A stretch of 64,000 nt of DNA, taken from NCBI RefSeq assembly GCF_021246465.1, contig NZ_JAHRHK010000016.1, positions 1-64,000 on the forward strand. The letters are read 5' to 3'. Position numbers and translations under genes: made by a program. Source of the DNA: Nocardioides sp. R-C-SC26 (GTDB lineage Bacteria > Actinomycetota > Actinomycetes > Propionibacteriales > Nocardioidaceae). This document shows positions 8,891-17,269 of the stretch, one piece after another; the stretch's first letter is position 1; each line of letters begins with the position of its first letter. Below the pieces are notes generated by a model. That model was not told where the DNA came from. It searched no databases and saw only the letters and a program-made list of their open reading frames with translations.

Positions 8891-8923
8891 GGGGACCGGC
8901 ACCCTCCCGAAGTGCCGGTCCCC
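8891..8923 (-). terminator. Hairpin between WXG100 genes and eccD1
   Basis: GGGGACCGGCAC (8891-8902) and GTGCCGGTCCCC (8912-8923) form a perfect 12-bp stem with a 9-nt loop, 25 nt beyond the WXG100 stop codon. There is no U-tract. It may act as a partial terminator, or as a 3' stabiliser that lets the small abundant Esx proteins be made in excess over the membrane components. Confidence 0.7.
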
Positions 8924-8948
8924 TCACGTCTGGTGCGGGCTCTGGTGA

Positions 8949-9248
8949 TCAGAGCCCTTCGAAGTGCCCGGCGCCGCGACGGTCGGCCGCCGCGTACTCC
9001 GAGTTCGAGTTCGAGACGCCCATCTGGGTCTCGTTGAGCAGGTTCCGCATGTCGGCGATGGCCTGGTCCCACTTGCCCTTGGAGATCCTGTAGGACTCCT
9101 GGGCCTGACCGTGCCAGTCGCTCTGCAACGGCTTGAGCTCGGCCTCGAGACGGTTCAACCGGTCGTCGATGTCCTTGATGCTCTGCTGCATGTCGGCGGT
9201 CGCCTGCTCCAGCGCCCCGTGGTTGACGAGGATTCCGTCGGTGCTCAT
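8949..9248 (-). CDS. WXG100 family ESX substrate (EsxA-like)
   Basis: 99 aa, the standard WXG100 size. It is a helical hairpin with the turn at SDWHGQAQESY (W-H-G, about residues 44-46). WXG100 proteins are secreted as helical heterodimers by type VII systems. The gene lies 104 bp downstream of a second WXG100 gene and ahead of eccD1-eccB-mycP. The C-terminus (EYAAADRRGAGHFEGL) has no clean YxxxD/E export signal, so the signal may be on the partner. Confidence 0.88.
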   Translation of the reverse strand: MSTDGILVNHGALEQATADMQQSIKDIDDRLNRLEAELKPLQSDWHGQAQESYRISKGKWDQAIADMRNLLNETQMGVSNSNSEYAAADRRGAGHFEGL

Positions 9249-9352
9249 GTCTAACTCCCTCAGTTCGTGACTGGGTTATGCGAAGTTCAGGTCGGGGACG
9301 CCGCGTCGGCAGCATCCCGAAGTCGCCCGTGATCGAGCGGGGCGACCGGGCC

Positions 9353-9670
9353 TCAGCCGAGGCGCGAGGTCAGGTTCGCGAAGTTCGAGCCCTGGTCGGA
9401 GTCCGTGGCGACGTTGTCGCGCTCGGTCGTGGTCAGCGACTCGGAGAAGCGGTCGAGGGCGTCGACGATCGTCTTCTGCTTCTCGCTCCAGGTCTGGTGC
9501 AGCACGAAGAACGCGCGGGCACCGTCGCCGGCCCAGCGTCCCTGCATGCCGGTGATCTGGTTGGTGAGCTTGTTGCTGATGGTGGTGAAGTCGCTACGGG
9601 CGTCCGAGACCAGGCCGGCAGCCCGAGTGAGAGTGCCAGATCCCTGGCCGAACTCGGGGGCGTTCGACAT
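9353..9670 (-). CDS. WXG100 family ESX substrate (EsxB-like)
   Basis: 105 aa. The WXG turn is GRWAGDGARAF (about residues 45-55), flanked by two long helices. It is probably the heterodimer partner of the 99-aa WXG100 protein downstream. The ATG at 9670 is preceded by AGAGGAG at good distance. The 104-bp gap to the next gene has no strong hairpin that would separate the two. ESX membrane genes are on both sides. Confidence 0.87.
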   Translation of the reverse strand: MSNAPEFGQGSGTLTRAAGLVSDARSDFTTISNKLTNQITGMQGRWAGDGARAFFVLHQTWSEKQKTIVDALDRFSESLTTTERDNVATDSDQGSNFANLTSRLG

Positions 9671-9877
9671 GTCGCCTACTCCTCTGGATCGAAGGTCGAC
9701 GCGCAGTGGAGACCACGCGTTCTGTGGGTTGTCACGACCCGCGATCGGCGTCCGAGCGAAGGTCCGGTGGTGCTGTCGCCTCCTGCCCGGGTGCGGGCCG
9801 TACCGGCGACACTGAGGTGCTACCCGGGCCCCTGGGCGATAAACCAATCGGCCATGGCATCTGGGGATTCCGGTTGT

Positions 9878-11278
9878 TCAGCGACTCCAGATCGTCATGA
9901 ACAGGCCGCTGGAGACCACCACGGAGCCCAGGGCGAACGCTCCGCACATGTTCTCCAGGACGTCGGCCCGGCGCGACCACCAGGCCGACCGCCATCCGCG
10001 CCCGAGCGCGACCGCGGTCACCACCAGGATCGACCCGATCACCACCGCCGCGACTCCGAGCACGGCGATCAGCCGGTCGCTGCCGAACGCCAGCGCGGTG
10101 ACGACGACGCTGCCGACCGCCACGAGCCCGGCAGTCCGCAGCAGCGCCCGGGCCGCGCGGTGCCGGTAGCTGCGCGCGGTCAGCAACAGGCCGCCGCCGA
10201 TGCACGTGACGCCGACACGAGCGCCGATGCCGTCGATGCCGTCGCCGGTCTCGCGGAGGAGCAGAGGCACGCACACCACCGTGACGGCGGCGGTCGCGGC
10301 CGCTGCCGCCGTCACCAGACGACTGCCGCGGGCGGCGACGAGCTCGACGGCGCTGTCGGGGACGACGATCCGGCCGCGACGTCGCGCCGGGCGTTCGCGG
10401 GCAGACCACGCTGTCACGGCGAGACGCTCGAAGTCGATCAGGTACTGGTCGGGTACCTCGATGACCAGCATCGGCACCAGCCGAGCGGCGAAGAGTGCGA
10501 CGACCGCCAGGATCCCCCACACCGCGCGCGCGTCGAGGCCGATCAGGGCCGCGAGGAACGTCGCGCCGAACACGGCGACGCCGCCGATCACCCACACCCG
10601 CAACGCCTCTTCGGCGTCCACGGTCAGCGCTCGTGCGACGGCGGCGGCCAGCGCAGCAGCCAGGGCCGCGATGCCCACCACCGTGGGGAGCCGCTCCGGC
10701 GCCGGATCCCACGCGACGACGACGGCGGCGCAGGCAGCGAACGCCGGCACGGTCAGCACCCGATGGGCGCTCAACGGGCCTCCGGGCGCGGCCGCGCCGA
10801 GGGCGGAGACGCCGAGGAGGGCGACCACCAGAGCGCCGACGTCGGAGTCGACGCCGGACTCGCCCGCGACGAGCGCGAACCAGCACGCCAGCGCCGCCGC
10901 GAGGACCCCCATCGCGCACCACCAGGCCGTGAGGGGTCCGGCGTTCAACGACCGCCGGCGGACGACCCGCTCCAAGCGGCGGGCGCGACGAGCGGTCGCG
11001 GGCGTCCCGTCGCCGGCCGCGACCAGGACGGCGCCGGTCCGGAGGTCGAGCTCGGCGAGCGTGCGCCCATCGTCCAGGGGTCGGCCCACGCGGGTGTAGA
11101 GACGCGGGACGGCGGGGAGGCTGGCCTCTCGTGAGTACTCCCGCGCGACGTCGCCCACGGCGGCAGCCGACGGAACGACCAGATCGAGCACCCCGGCGGG
11201 GCCGTGCACGCTCAGCATCAGCGTGTCCGGCTCGCCGGTCGTGCCCGTGCGCGGCGTCGCTGCGGACGGCGACGTCAT
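9878..11278 (-). CDS. eccD: Second EccD-like ubiquitin-fold membrane protein
   Basis: About 466 aa. It begins with a YukD-like ubiquitin-fold domain (about residues 18-100; LMLSVHGPAGVLDLVVPSAAAV) and continues with about 11 transmembrane helices split by a cytoplasmic loop (VPDQYLIDFERLAVTAWSARERP). This is EccD architecture, yet the sequence differs strongly from copy 1. ESX complexes carry an EccD dimer, so the two copies could form a heterodimer; this is inference. The ATG at 11278 was chosen from the domain start. The gene is divergent from eccC, and 207 bp separates its stop from the first WXG100 gene. Confidence 0.8.
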   Translation of the reverse strand: MTSPSAATPRTGTTGEPDTLMLSVHGPAGVLDLVVPSAAAVGDVAREYSREASLPAVPRLYTRVGRPLDDGRTLAELDLRTGAVLVAAGDGTPATARRARRLERVVRRRSLNAGPLTAWWCAMGVLAAALACWFALVAGESGVDSDVGALVVALLGVSALGAAAPGGPLSAHRVLTVPAFAACAAVVVAWDPAPERLPTVVGIAALAAALAAAVARALTVDAEEALRVWVIGGVAVFGATFLAALIGLDARAVWGILAVVALFAARLVPMLVIEVPDQYLIDFERLAVTAWSARERPARRRGRIVVPDSAVELVAARGSRLVTAAAAATAAVTVVCVPLLLRETGDGIDGIGARVGVTCIGGGLLLTARSYRHRAARALLRTAGLVAVGSVVVTALAFGSDRLIAVLGVAAVVIGSILVVTAVALGRGWRSAWWSRRADVLENMCGAFALGSVVVSSGLFMTIWSR

Positions 11279-11399
11279 GCGCCGCCCCGTCTCGCCAGGT
11301 GCGCGCGGGTCATGGGTTCCAGAGTGATCCGCCGACGGCCGCGGCAAACCCCGTGATCGCACCCGGCACCGAGTTCGCGTGCATCGGAGGCGTCCGCCG
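11279..11399. promoter_or_regulatory. Divergent control region, eccD2 / eccC
   Basis: 121 bp between the divergent starts of eccD2 and eccC. It must hold both promoters. GGAGG lies about 9 bp before the eccC ATG. No clear -10/-35 pair or palindrome was identified. Confidence 0.5.
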
Positions 11400-14300
11400 A
11401 TGACGACCACGCCGACCCCGACGCCCCCGGCGTCCACGCCGTTGCGTGGCGCGCGCGCCGACCAGCCCGAGATGCCCGGCGGTCGCGTCGTGCTCCAGCC
11501 CCCGCCGCAGATCCAGCAGAGCGAGGGAGCGGCGGGCATCGCCATGAACGCGATCCCGATGCTCGGCAGCCTCGGCTCGATCGTGCTGGTCGCCACGATC
11601 AGCCAGGGCGGCGGGGTCTCGAGCAGCCGCAGCTTCCTGGCCGCGGGCATGTTCCTCTTCGCCACCCTCGGCTTCATCTTCGTGCAGATCGATCGCCAAC
11701 GGAAGCAGCGCAACCAGCAGGTCACCGGCTCCCGCACCGAGTACCTGCGCTACCTCGCCGGCGTCCGGTCGATGGCCCGCGACGTGGCCCATCGTCAGCG
11801 TCGCGCTCTGCTCTGGCACCACCCCGACCCGACCACCCTGCCGGCCCTGGCCGAGGAGCGCACCCGGCTCTGGGAGCACGGCCCGCAGGACGACGGGTTC
11901 CTGCAGGTCCGCTACGGCCGATGCGCCCAGCCGCTCGCGCTCGAGCTCGTGCCGCCCGAGAACGCGCCGATCGACGACGTCGACCCGGCAGCCGCGTCCG
12001 CGCTGCACCGGCTGCTCGTCGTCCACCGCACCCAGCCCGACCTGCCCGCCTCCATCGACCTGCGCGCCTTCGACCGCATCGAGGTGTGCGGCGAGGACGA
12101 GCACGCCCGGTCGCTCGCGCGCGCCCTGATCTGCTCGGCGACGGCGTTCCAGTCACCCGAGCACCTCGTCGTGGCGGTGCTGAGCCACGAGGAGCACCTG
12201 GCGCACTGGGACTGGGTGAAGTGGCTGCCGCACGCCGCGAGCGCCGAACGCAGCGACGCCGTCGGACCGATGCGGATGGTGAGCACGTCGCTGAGCGAGC
12301 TCGCGACCCTCCTGCCCCAGGACCTCCACGAGCGGCCGCGATTCGGCGCCGACGACCGCCCGGCGCTGCCGCACCTGCTCCTCGTGCTCGACGGCGTCGA
12401 GCTGCCACCGGGCAACCACGTCGTTCCGCCCGACGGGCTGCACGGCGTCACCGTGCTCGATCTGCCGACGCGGTGGATGGAGCTCGAGGACGCCACCCGT
12501 CTCCGCCTGCACCTGGGCGAGGTCGTCGACACCGGCGACGCCACCGACCGGGGCATCCCCGTGACCGCGCTGCGGGTACGCGAGGAGCCGGTGCACGCAC
12601 GCGCCGACCAGTGCGACATCGCGACGGCCGAGGCCTTCGCCCGCCGCCTGACGCCGCTGCACAGCGTCACCGTCGCCGGGCCGATCGACGGCGCCTCGGA
12701 GATCAGCGGCCCCGCCGACTTCATGGACCTGCTCGGCCTCGGCGACGTCCACGGCTTCGAGACGGCGGCCGCCTGGCGCTCGCGCCCGTCCCGCGACCGG
12801 TTGCGGGTGCCGATCGGGCTCGGCGAGAACGGCGCCGTCGTCCACCTCGACATCAAGGAGTCCGCCCAGCAGGGCATGGGTCCTCACGGGCTGGTGATCG
12901 GTGCGACGGGCTCGGGCAAGTCGGAGTTCCTCCGCACGTTGGTGCTGGGCCTGGCCCTCACGCACTCCCCCGAGCAGCTCAACATGGTGCTGGTCGACTT
13001 CAAGGGCGGTGCGACCTTCGCCGGCATGTCGACGATGCCGCATGTCTCGGCGGTCATCACCAACCTGGAGAAGGAACTGACGCTCGTCGACCGCATGCAG
13101 GACGCGCTGTCCGGTGAGATGGTGCGGCGCCAGGAGCTGCTGCGCGAGGCGGGCAACTACGCCTCGATCCGCGACTATGAGAAGGCTCGTGCCGCCGGCG
13201 AGGACCTCGCGCCGATGCCGTCCCTGTTCATCGTCGTCGACGAGTTCTCCGAGATGCTCTCGGCCAAACCGGAGTTCATCGATCTCTTCGTGGCCATCGG
13301 ACGCCTGGGCCGGTCGCTCGGCCTGCACCTGCTCCTGGCCTCCCAGCGCCTGGAGGAGGGCCGCCTGCGGGGACTGGAGTCGCACCTGTCCTACCGGATC
13401 GGCCTGCGCACCTTCAGCGCCCAGGAGTCGCGGGCGGTGCTCGGCGTGCCGGACGCCTACGAGCTCCCCGCCGTCCCTGGCCTGGGCTACCTCAAGCCGG
13501 ATCCGACCACGCTGACCCGGTTCAAGGCTGCCTACGTGTCCGGCCCGCCCGCCGCCGCCCGGCCGCGGGTCACCCGCGACGAGGGCGGTCACGTGCGCGG
13601 CATCCTGCCGTTCTCGATCGCGGAGGTGCAGGCCCTCGACCCCGAGCCGGACGTCGTTACCGGTGAGGTGGTCGAGGACGAGCGCGAGAGCGCATCGTCG
13701 GGTTCGCAGGCCGCGTTGCTCGACCTCGCCGTCGACCGCATGGTCGGTCACGGCATGCCCGCCCACCAGGTGTGGCTGCCGCCCCTGGACGAGCCCGACA
13801 CGCTCGACGCGCTCTTCGGCGACCTGACCGCCGATCCGCAGCTCGGCCTGATCTCACCGCGGTGGCGCGCGATGGGCGGACTGGTCGTCCCCCTCGGCAC
13901 CGTCGACCGACCGCGCGAACAGCGTCGCGACACCCTCACCGTCGACCTTGCGGGCGCGGCCGGTCACGTCGCGGTCGTGGGCGGCCCGCGCAGCGGGAAG
14001 AGCACCCTGCTGCGCACGATCGTGACGAGTCTCGCGCTGACGACGACGCCCGCGGAGTCGCAGTTCTTCGTACTCGACTTCGGCGGTGGCACCTTCGCTC
14101 CTCTGACGTCGCTGCCGCACGTCGCCGGGGTCGGAACCCGCTCCGAGCCCGACGTCGTGCGGCGCATCGTGGCCGAGGTGCAGGGCGTGGTGGACCGGCG
14201 CGAGGCCTACTTCCGGGCCCAGGGCATCGACTCCATCGAGACCTATCGCAGCCGCCGCGCGCAGGGCCGGGCCGACGACGGGTACGGCGACGTGTACCTC

Positions 14301-15455
14301 GTCGTCGACCTCTGGAGCACGCTGCGCACCGACTTCGACGACCTCGAGTTCGAGATCCAGCAGCTCGCCTCCCGCGGTCTCACCTTCGGCCTCCACGTGA
14401 TCGCCTCGACCCAGCGCTGGGCGGACTTCCGCGCCGCGATGCGCGACCTGCTCGGCACGCGGCTGGAGCTGCGCCTCGGTGACGCGCTGGACTCCGAGAT
14501 CGACCGCAAGGTCGCCCAGCTCGTGCCCGCGGGCCGGCCGGGACGAGGCCTGGTGCCGGGCAAGCTTCACTTCCTCGGCGCGCTCCCGCGCATCGACGGC
14601 CACGCCACGGCCGAGAGCCTCGGCGACGGCGTCGATCACCTGGTGAGTCGGGTGTCGGCCGCTTGGCAGGGGCCTGCGGGCCCCAAGCTGCGACTGCTTC
14701 CCGAGCGCATCGACCTCGACGCCGTCCGGGCGCAGGACGCGAGCGACGGCACGCCGTCGTCGCGACTGCTGCTGGGTATCAACGAGAAGGAGCTGGCTCC
14801 GATCGGGCTCGCTCCCGACACCGAGCCGCACCTGCTGGTGCTGGGCGACGCCAGCTCGGGCAAGAGCACGGTGCTGCGCACGCTCGCCCAGGAGGTGATG
14901 CGCACCCACACCCCGGCGCAGGCGCAGATCGTGCTGGTGGACTACAGGCGGTCGCTGCTCGGCGAGGTGCCCGAGGAGTACCTGCTCAACTACCTGACCT
15001 CCGCCACGCAGGCCCAGCCGGTGCTGAAGGACCTGGCGGCCTACCTGGAGAGCCGCATCCCCGGGCCGGACGTCACACCCGAGCAACTCCGCGGTCGCTC
15101 GTGGTGGACGGGAGCCGAGGTCTTCGTGATCGTCGACGACTACGACCTGGTCGCGACGCAGCAGTCCTCCCCGGTCGCCCAGCTCCAGCCGTTGCTCGCC
15201 CAGGCCCGCGACGTCGGGCTGCACGTGATGGTCGCCCGTCGTTCGGGTGGCGCCTCGCGCGCGCTCTACGAGCCGGTGATCCAGAGCCTGCGCGACCTCG
15301 CCATGCCCGGCCTGATGCTCTCGGGCAGCCCCGACGAGGGTCCGCTGTTGGGCAACGTCCGACCGGTACCCATGCCGCCGGGCCGAGGGCGACTGATCAC
15401 CCGCGAGCGCGGCGTCGAGGTCGTGCAGACCGCGTGGTGCGACCCGGCGGTCTGA
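11400..15455 (+). CDS. eccC: Type VII secretion ATPase EccC, three ATPase domains
   Basis: 1351 aa, the motor of the ESX system and a single chain rather than split EccCa/EccCb. There are two N-terminal transmembrane helices (about 45-67 and 77-97). Three FtsK/SpoIIIE ATPase domains follow, with Walker A motifs GATGSGKS (about 500), GGPRSGKS (about 860) and GDASSGKS (about 1148). The first Walker B is LFIVVDEFSE (about 609); the second reads VVDLWS and the third VIVDDYD, so only domain 1 has the standard DE pair. In the family, domain 1 is the active motor and domains 2-3 bind substrate and regulate it. The gene is divergent from the other ESX genes and has its own promoter. The ATG at 11400 follows GGAGG. 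Confidence 0.95.
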   Translation: MTTTPTPTPPASTPLRGARADQPEMPGGRVVLQPPPQIQQSEGAAGIAMNAIPMLGSLGSIVLVATISQGGGVSSSRSFLAAGMFLFATLGFIFVQIDRQRKQRNQQVTGSRTEYLRYLAGVRSMARDVAHRQRRALLWHHPDPTTLPALAEERTRLWEHGPQDDGFLQVRYGRCAQPLALELVPPENAPIDDVDPAAASALHRLLVVHRTQPDLPASIDLRAFDRIEVCGEDEHARSLARALICSATAFQSPEHLVVAVLSHEEHLAHWDWVKWLPHAASAERSDAVGPMRMVSTSLSELATLLPQDLHERPRFGADDRPALPHLLLVLDGVELPPGNHVVPPDGLHGVTVLDLPTRWMELEDATRLRLHLGEVVDTGDATDRGIPVTALRVREEPVHARADQCDIATAEAFARRLTPLHSVTVAGPIDGASEISGPADFMDLLGLGDVHGFETAAAWRSRPSRDRLRVPIGLGENGAVVHLDIKESAQQGMGPHGLVIGATGSGKSEFLRTLVLGLALTHSPEQLNMVLVDFKGGATFAGMSTMPHVSAVITNLEKELTLVDRMQDALSGEMVRRQELLREAGNYASIRDYEKARAAGEDLAPMPSLFIVVDEFSEMLSAKPEFIDLFVAIGRLGRSLGLHLLLASQRLEEGRLRGLESHLSYRIGLRTFSAQESRAVLGVPDAYELPAVPGLGYLKPDPTTLTRFKAAYVSGPPAAARPRVTRDEGGHVRGILPFSIAEVQALDPEPDVVTGEVVEDERESASSGSQAALLDLAVDRMVGHGMPAHQVWLPPLDEPDTLDALFGDLTADPQLGLISPRWRAMGGLVVPLGTVDRPREQRRDTLTVDLAGAAGHVAVVGGPRSGKSTLLRTIVTSLALTTTPAESQFFVLDFGGGTFAPLTSLPHVAGVGTRSEPDVVRRIVAEVQGVVDRREAYFRAQGIDSIETYRSRRAQGRADDGYGDVYLVVDLWSTLRTDFDDLEFEIQQLASRGLTFGLHVIASTQRWADFRAAMRDLLGTRLELRLGDALDSEIDRKVAQLVPAGRPGRGLVPGKLHFLGALPRIDGHATAESLGDGVDHLVSRVSAAWQGPAGPKLRLLPERIDLDAVRAQDASDGTPSSRLLLGINEKELAPIGLAPDTEPHLLVLGDASSGKSTVLRTLAQEVMRTHTPAQAQIVLVDYRRSLLGEVPEEYLLNYLTSATQAQPVLKDLAAYLESRIPGPDVTPEQLRGRSWWTGAEVFVIVDDYDLVATQQSSPVAQLQPLLAQARDVGLHVMVARRSGGASRALYEPVIQSLRDLAMPGLMLSGSPDEGPLLGNVRPVPMPPGRGRLITRERGVEVVQTAWCDPAV

Positions 15456-15493
15456 CGCGTCTCAGTGGGTGCGGCAGCTGCTCGGCTCGCGAG

Positions 15494-15577
15494 GTTTCGA
15501 GACGGTCCTCGTTCCTCGGACCTCCTCAACCACTGGGGCGGAACGGTGGTCGAGCTTGTCGAGACCCGCGATCAGTG
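15494..15577. repeat. Dispersed palindromic repeat copy
   Basis: The gap between convergent eccC and the SnoaL-like gene contains TTTCGAGAC, CTCGTTCCTCGG, CTCCTCAACCACTGG and then GTGGTCGAGCTTGTCGAGAC. These blocks recur in other gaps of the window. Probably also the transcription end for both genes. Confidence 0.65.
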
Positions 15578-16051
15578 GGTGTGGACGCCCGGACCGGAGA
15601 TCTTGGTGTTCGGCAGGTCGTCGAGGCTGGTGGTCATCTCGTAGGTGCGGCGGTAGCCGGTGTGGGCCACTCGCCAGCCGTCGGCGGTCCGCACGTAGCG
15701 GTCCTCGTAGAACGCAGCACCCTCGAGCACGAAGCGGAACGCGTCGACGATCACCTTGTCCTGCAGGTACCAGCGACCCGTGGCGGTGTCGCCGTCGATC
15801 TCGATCTCGGGGTGGTGCACCTGGTGGAGGGTGATCATCCCCTCGCCGAGGTTGGTGCGCATGTACTCCACCAGCGCGGCTCGGTCCTCGAAGACCAGAC
15901 CGTTGTAGTCGGCGGTGGCCTCGGGCAGGAAGCACGCCTCGAAGTCGTCCCACTGCTTGGTGTCGAGAGTGCGGAGGTAGCGGTACTTGAGGCTGCTCAC
16001 GGCAGCGAGGTCGAGCAGTTCCTGGACGCCGGCGTCACCTGAGGAGTTCAC
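15572..16051 (-). CDS. SnoaL-like NTF2-fold protein
   Basis: 159 aa. It matches the SnoaL_4/NTF2-like class: an N-terminal helix pair (VQELLDLAAVSSLKYRYLRTLDTKQWDDFEACF), then a curved beta sheet (ATADYNGLVFEDRAALVEYM, GRWYLQDKVI, GAAFYEDRYVRTADGWRVAHTGY). Members are small dehydratases, isomerases or binding proteins, often near sterol and aromatic catabolism genes; the substrate is unknown here. The TGA is preceded by a short GVHTH tail. It is convergent with eccC and divergent from the small gene at 16147. Confidence 0.82.
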   Translation of the reverse strand: MNSSGDAGVQELLDLAAVSSLKYRYLRTLDTKQWDDFEACFLPEATADYNGLVFEDRAALVEYMRTNLGEGMITLHQVHHPEIEIDGDTATGRWYLQDKVIVDAFRFVLEGAAFYEDRYVRTADGWRVAHTGYRRTYEMTTSLDDLPNTKISGPGVHTH

Positions 16052-16146
16052 GGCGTGAGCCTAATCACGTCGCGATGGAGCGCGCGACGCACTCCCGTAA
16101 CCGGCGGTCAACATTGCGGAGAAGTGATCGGCGCACCCTCGATGTC

Positions 16147-16332
16147 ATGACCGCGAACATCTCCGTCACCGTGACCCCGTCCGACGACCTCGACCGCCGC
16201 CGCGAGCAGCGGGCCGCTCTCCGGGTGCGCCACTCCCAGAACCTGCTGCGTCTCATGGACGAGCGGGCGGATCTGCACGGCGTCCTGCCGCTCGCCGACT
16301 TCGTCGACGAATCGATCCGCTGGACCGCCTGA
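16147..16332 (+). CDS. Small hypothetical protein, 61 aa
   Basis: Third-position GC is nearly saturated, which supports real coding. The protein is soluble, charged and mostly helical (DDLDRRREQRAALRVRHSQNLLRLMDERADL). No domain is recognised. There is no clear SD sequence before the ATG. It precedes the small gene at 16410 by 77 bp, which has its own likely promoter. Confidence 0.55.
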   Translation: MTANISVTVTPSDDLDRRREQRAALRVRHSQNLLRLMDERADLHGVLPLADFVDESIRWTA

Positions 16333-16373
16333 GCGCGCGCACTCCGCACCGCCGGGCGTCGCCTGGCGCCGGC

Positions 16374-16402
16374 TTCACCATTGAACAGTGGATCCCTAGA
16401 CT
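16374..16402 (+). promoter_or_regulatory. Probable leaderless promoter
   Basis: TTCACC (16374-16379) and TAGACT (16397-16402) are separated by 17 bp. The GTG start at 16410 lies at the expected +1, and no SD sequence precedes it. Confidence 0.5.
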
Positions 16403-16409
16403 CGCCCGC

Positions 16410-16706
16410 GTGATCTTCAAGCGGGTGGGTGACGGACGTCCCTACCCCGCCCATGGACTCGACGTCGGCGCCTGGTCGGCGATCCCGCCTCGGCAGGTGC
16501 GCCTCGACCAGTTGGTGACCACGCGCGACACGCTGCAGCTGGCGGCGCTGCTCGACGAGGACTCCACCTTCTACGGCGATCTGTTCGCTCACGTCGTGTC
16601 GTGGCGCGGCGAGCTGTATCTCGAGGACGGCCTGCACCGGGCCCTCCGCGCGGCCCTGCAGCAGCGCAACACCCTGCACGCGCGCGTGCACGAGATCGGC
16701 GCGTGA
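16410..16706 (+). CDS. Conserved 98-aa actinobacterial protein
   Basis: 98 aa, GTG start. It reads MIFKRVGDGRPYPAHGL, then PPRQVRLDQLVTT, DEDSTFYGDLFAHVV and YLEDGLHRALRAALQQRN. I recall close homologues across actinobacteria placed directly before a LytR C-terminal-domain gene, as here, and sometimes labelled VapB-type antitoxin; no toxin gene is present, so that label looks doubtful. The next gene starts one base after this stop. Function is unknown. A cell-envelope role is suggested only by the neighbour. Confidence 0.75.
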   Translation: MIFKRVGDGRPYPAHGLDVGAWSAIPPRQVRLDQLVTTRDTLQLAALLDEDSTFYGDLFAHVVSWRGELYLEDGLHRALRAALQQRNTLHARVHEIGA

Positions 16707-16707
16707 G

Positions 16708-17244
16708 ATGACGTTCTGGGAATCCCTCACCGCACGCGCGCGCACCGCGCTGACTCTCGGCGTCCTCGGCCTGGTGTTCGTCGCGGGGGTGGTCTGGGCG
16801 TTCGGTGCCGCCACCGAGCCGCTGCCCGAGCGAGCCGATCCGCCGATCTGCATCTCCACCCGATTCCAGGAAGGCGATCTCCTGCGCCCCGGCAACGTCA
16901 CCGTCAGCGTGATCAACGCCGGCGACCGGGCCGGCCTGGCGAGCCTGACGCGTCAGGACCTGGTCGAACGCGGTTTCGACCGCGGCCAGCTCGACAACGC
17001 GCCCGCCGGCACCCAGGTGCGGTCGGTCGAGATCTGGACCAAGGACCCCGAGAACCCCGCGGTGAAGCTGGTGCGCAGCTATCTCGGCGGTCGCGTGAAC
17101 GTGGTGGACCAGGACCCGGTCTCAGCCGGTGTGAACGTCGTGGTGGGAAATCGGTTCCCCGGCGTGCGCAAGGGTGCCGCGGAGGTCGCGGTGACGTCGT
17201 CGGCCTCGGTGTGCTCGCCGCCCGACGCCGGTCTCACGCCCTGA
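16708..17244 (+). CDS. LytR C-terminal domain protein, membrane anchored
   Basis: 178 aa. One transmembrane helix (TALTLGVLGLVFVAGVVWAF, about residues 13-32) leads to an external LytR_C domain (VTVSVINAGDRAGLASLTRQDLVERGF, about 55-150). It lacks the LytR-CpsA-Psr catalytic domain, so it is not a complete cell-wall ligase; the domain probably binds a wall polymer or protein partner. The ATG is one base after the preceding stop, indicating translational coupling. A short GACGCA/TGCGTC stem (17247-17271) lies in the convergent gap with the antiporter gene. Confidence 0.85.
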   Translation: MTFWESLTARARTALTLGVLGLVFVAGVVWAFGAATEPLPERADPPICISTRFQEGDLLRPGNVTVSVINAGDRAGLASLTRQDLVERGFDRGQLDNAPAGTQVRSVEIWTKDPENPAVKLVRSYLGGRVNVVDQDPVSAGVNVVVGNRFPGVRKGAAEVAVTSSASVCSPPDAGLTP

Positions 17245-17269
17245 GGGACGCAAGCGGCACGGCACTGCG

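Noticed and set aside
8807..8902. N-terminal extension of eccD1 from the GTG at 8902
   Set aside because: It would include the 12-bp hairpin and has no SD; the GTG at 8806 has GAGAGGA and directly precedes the ubiquitin-like domain.
16410..16706. VapB-type antitoxin
   Set aside because: No PIN-domain or other toxin gene is adjacent; the following gene codes a LytR_C membrane protein.
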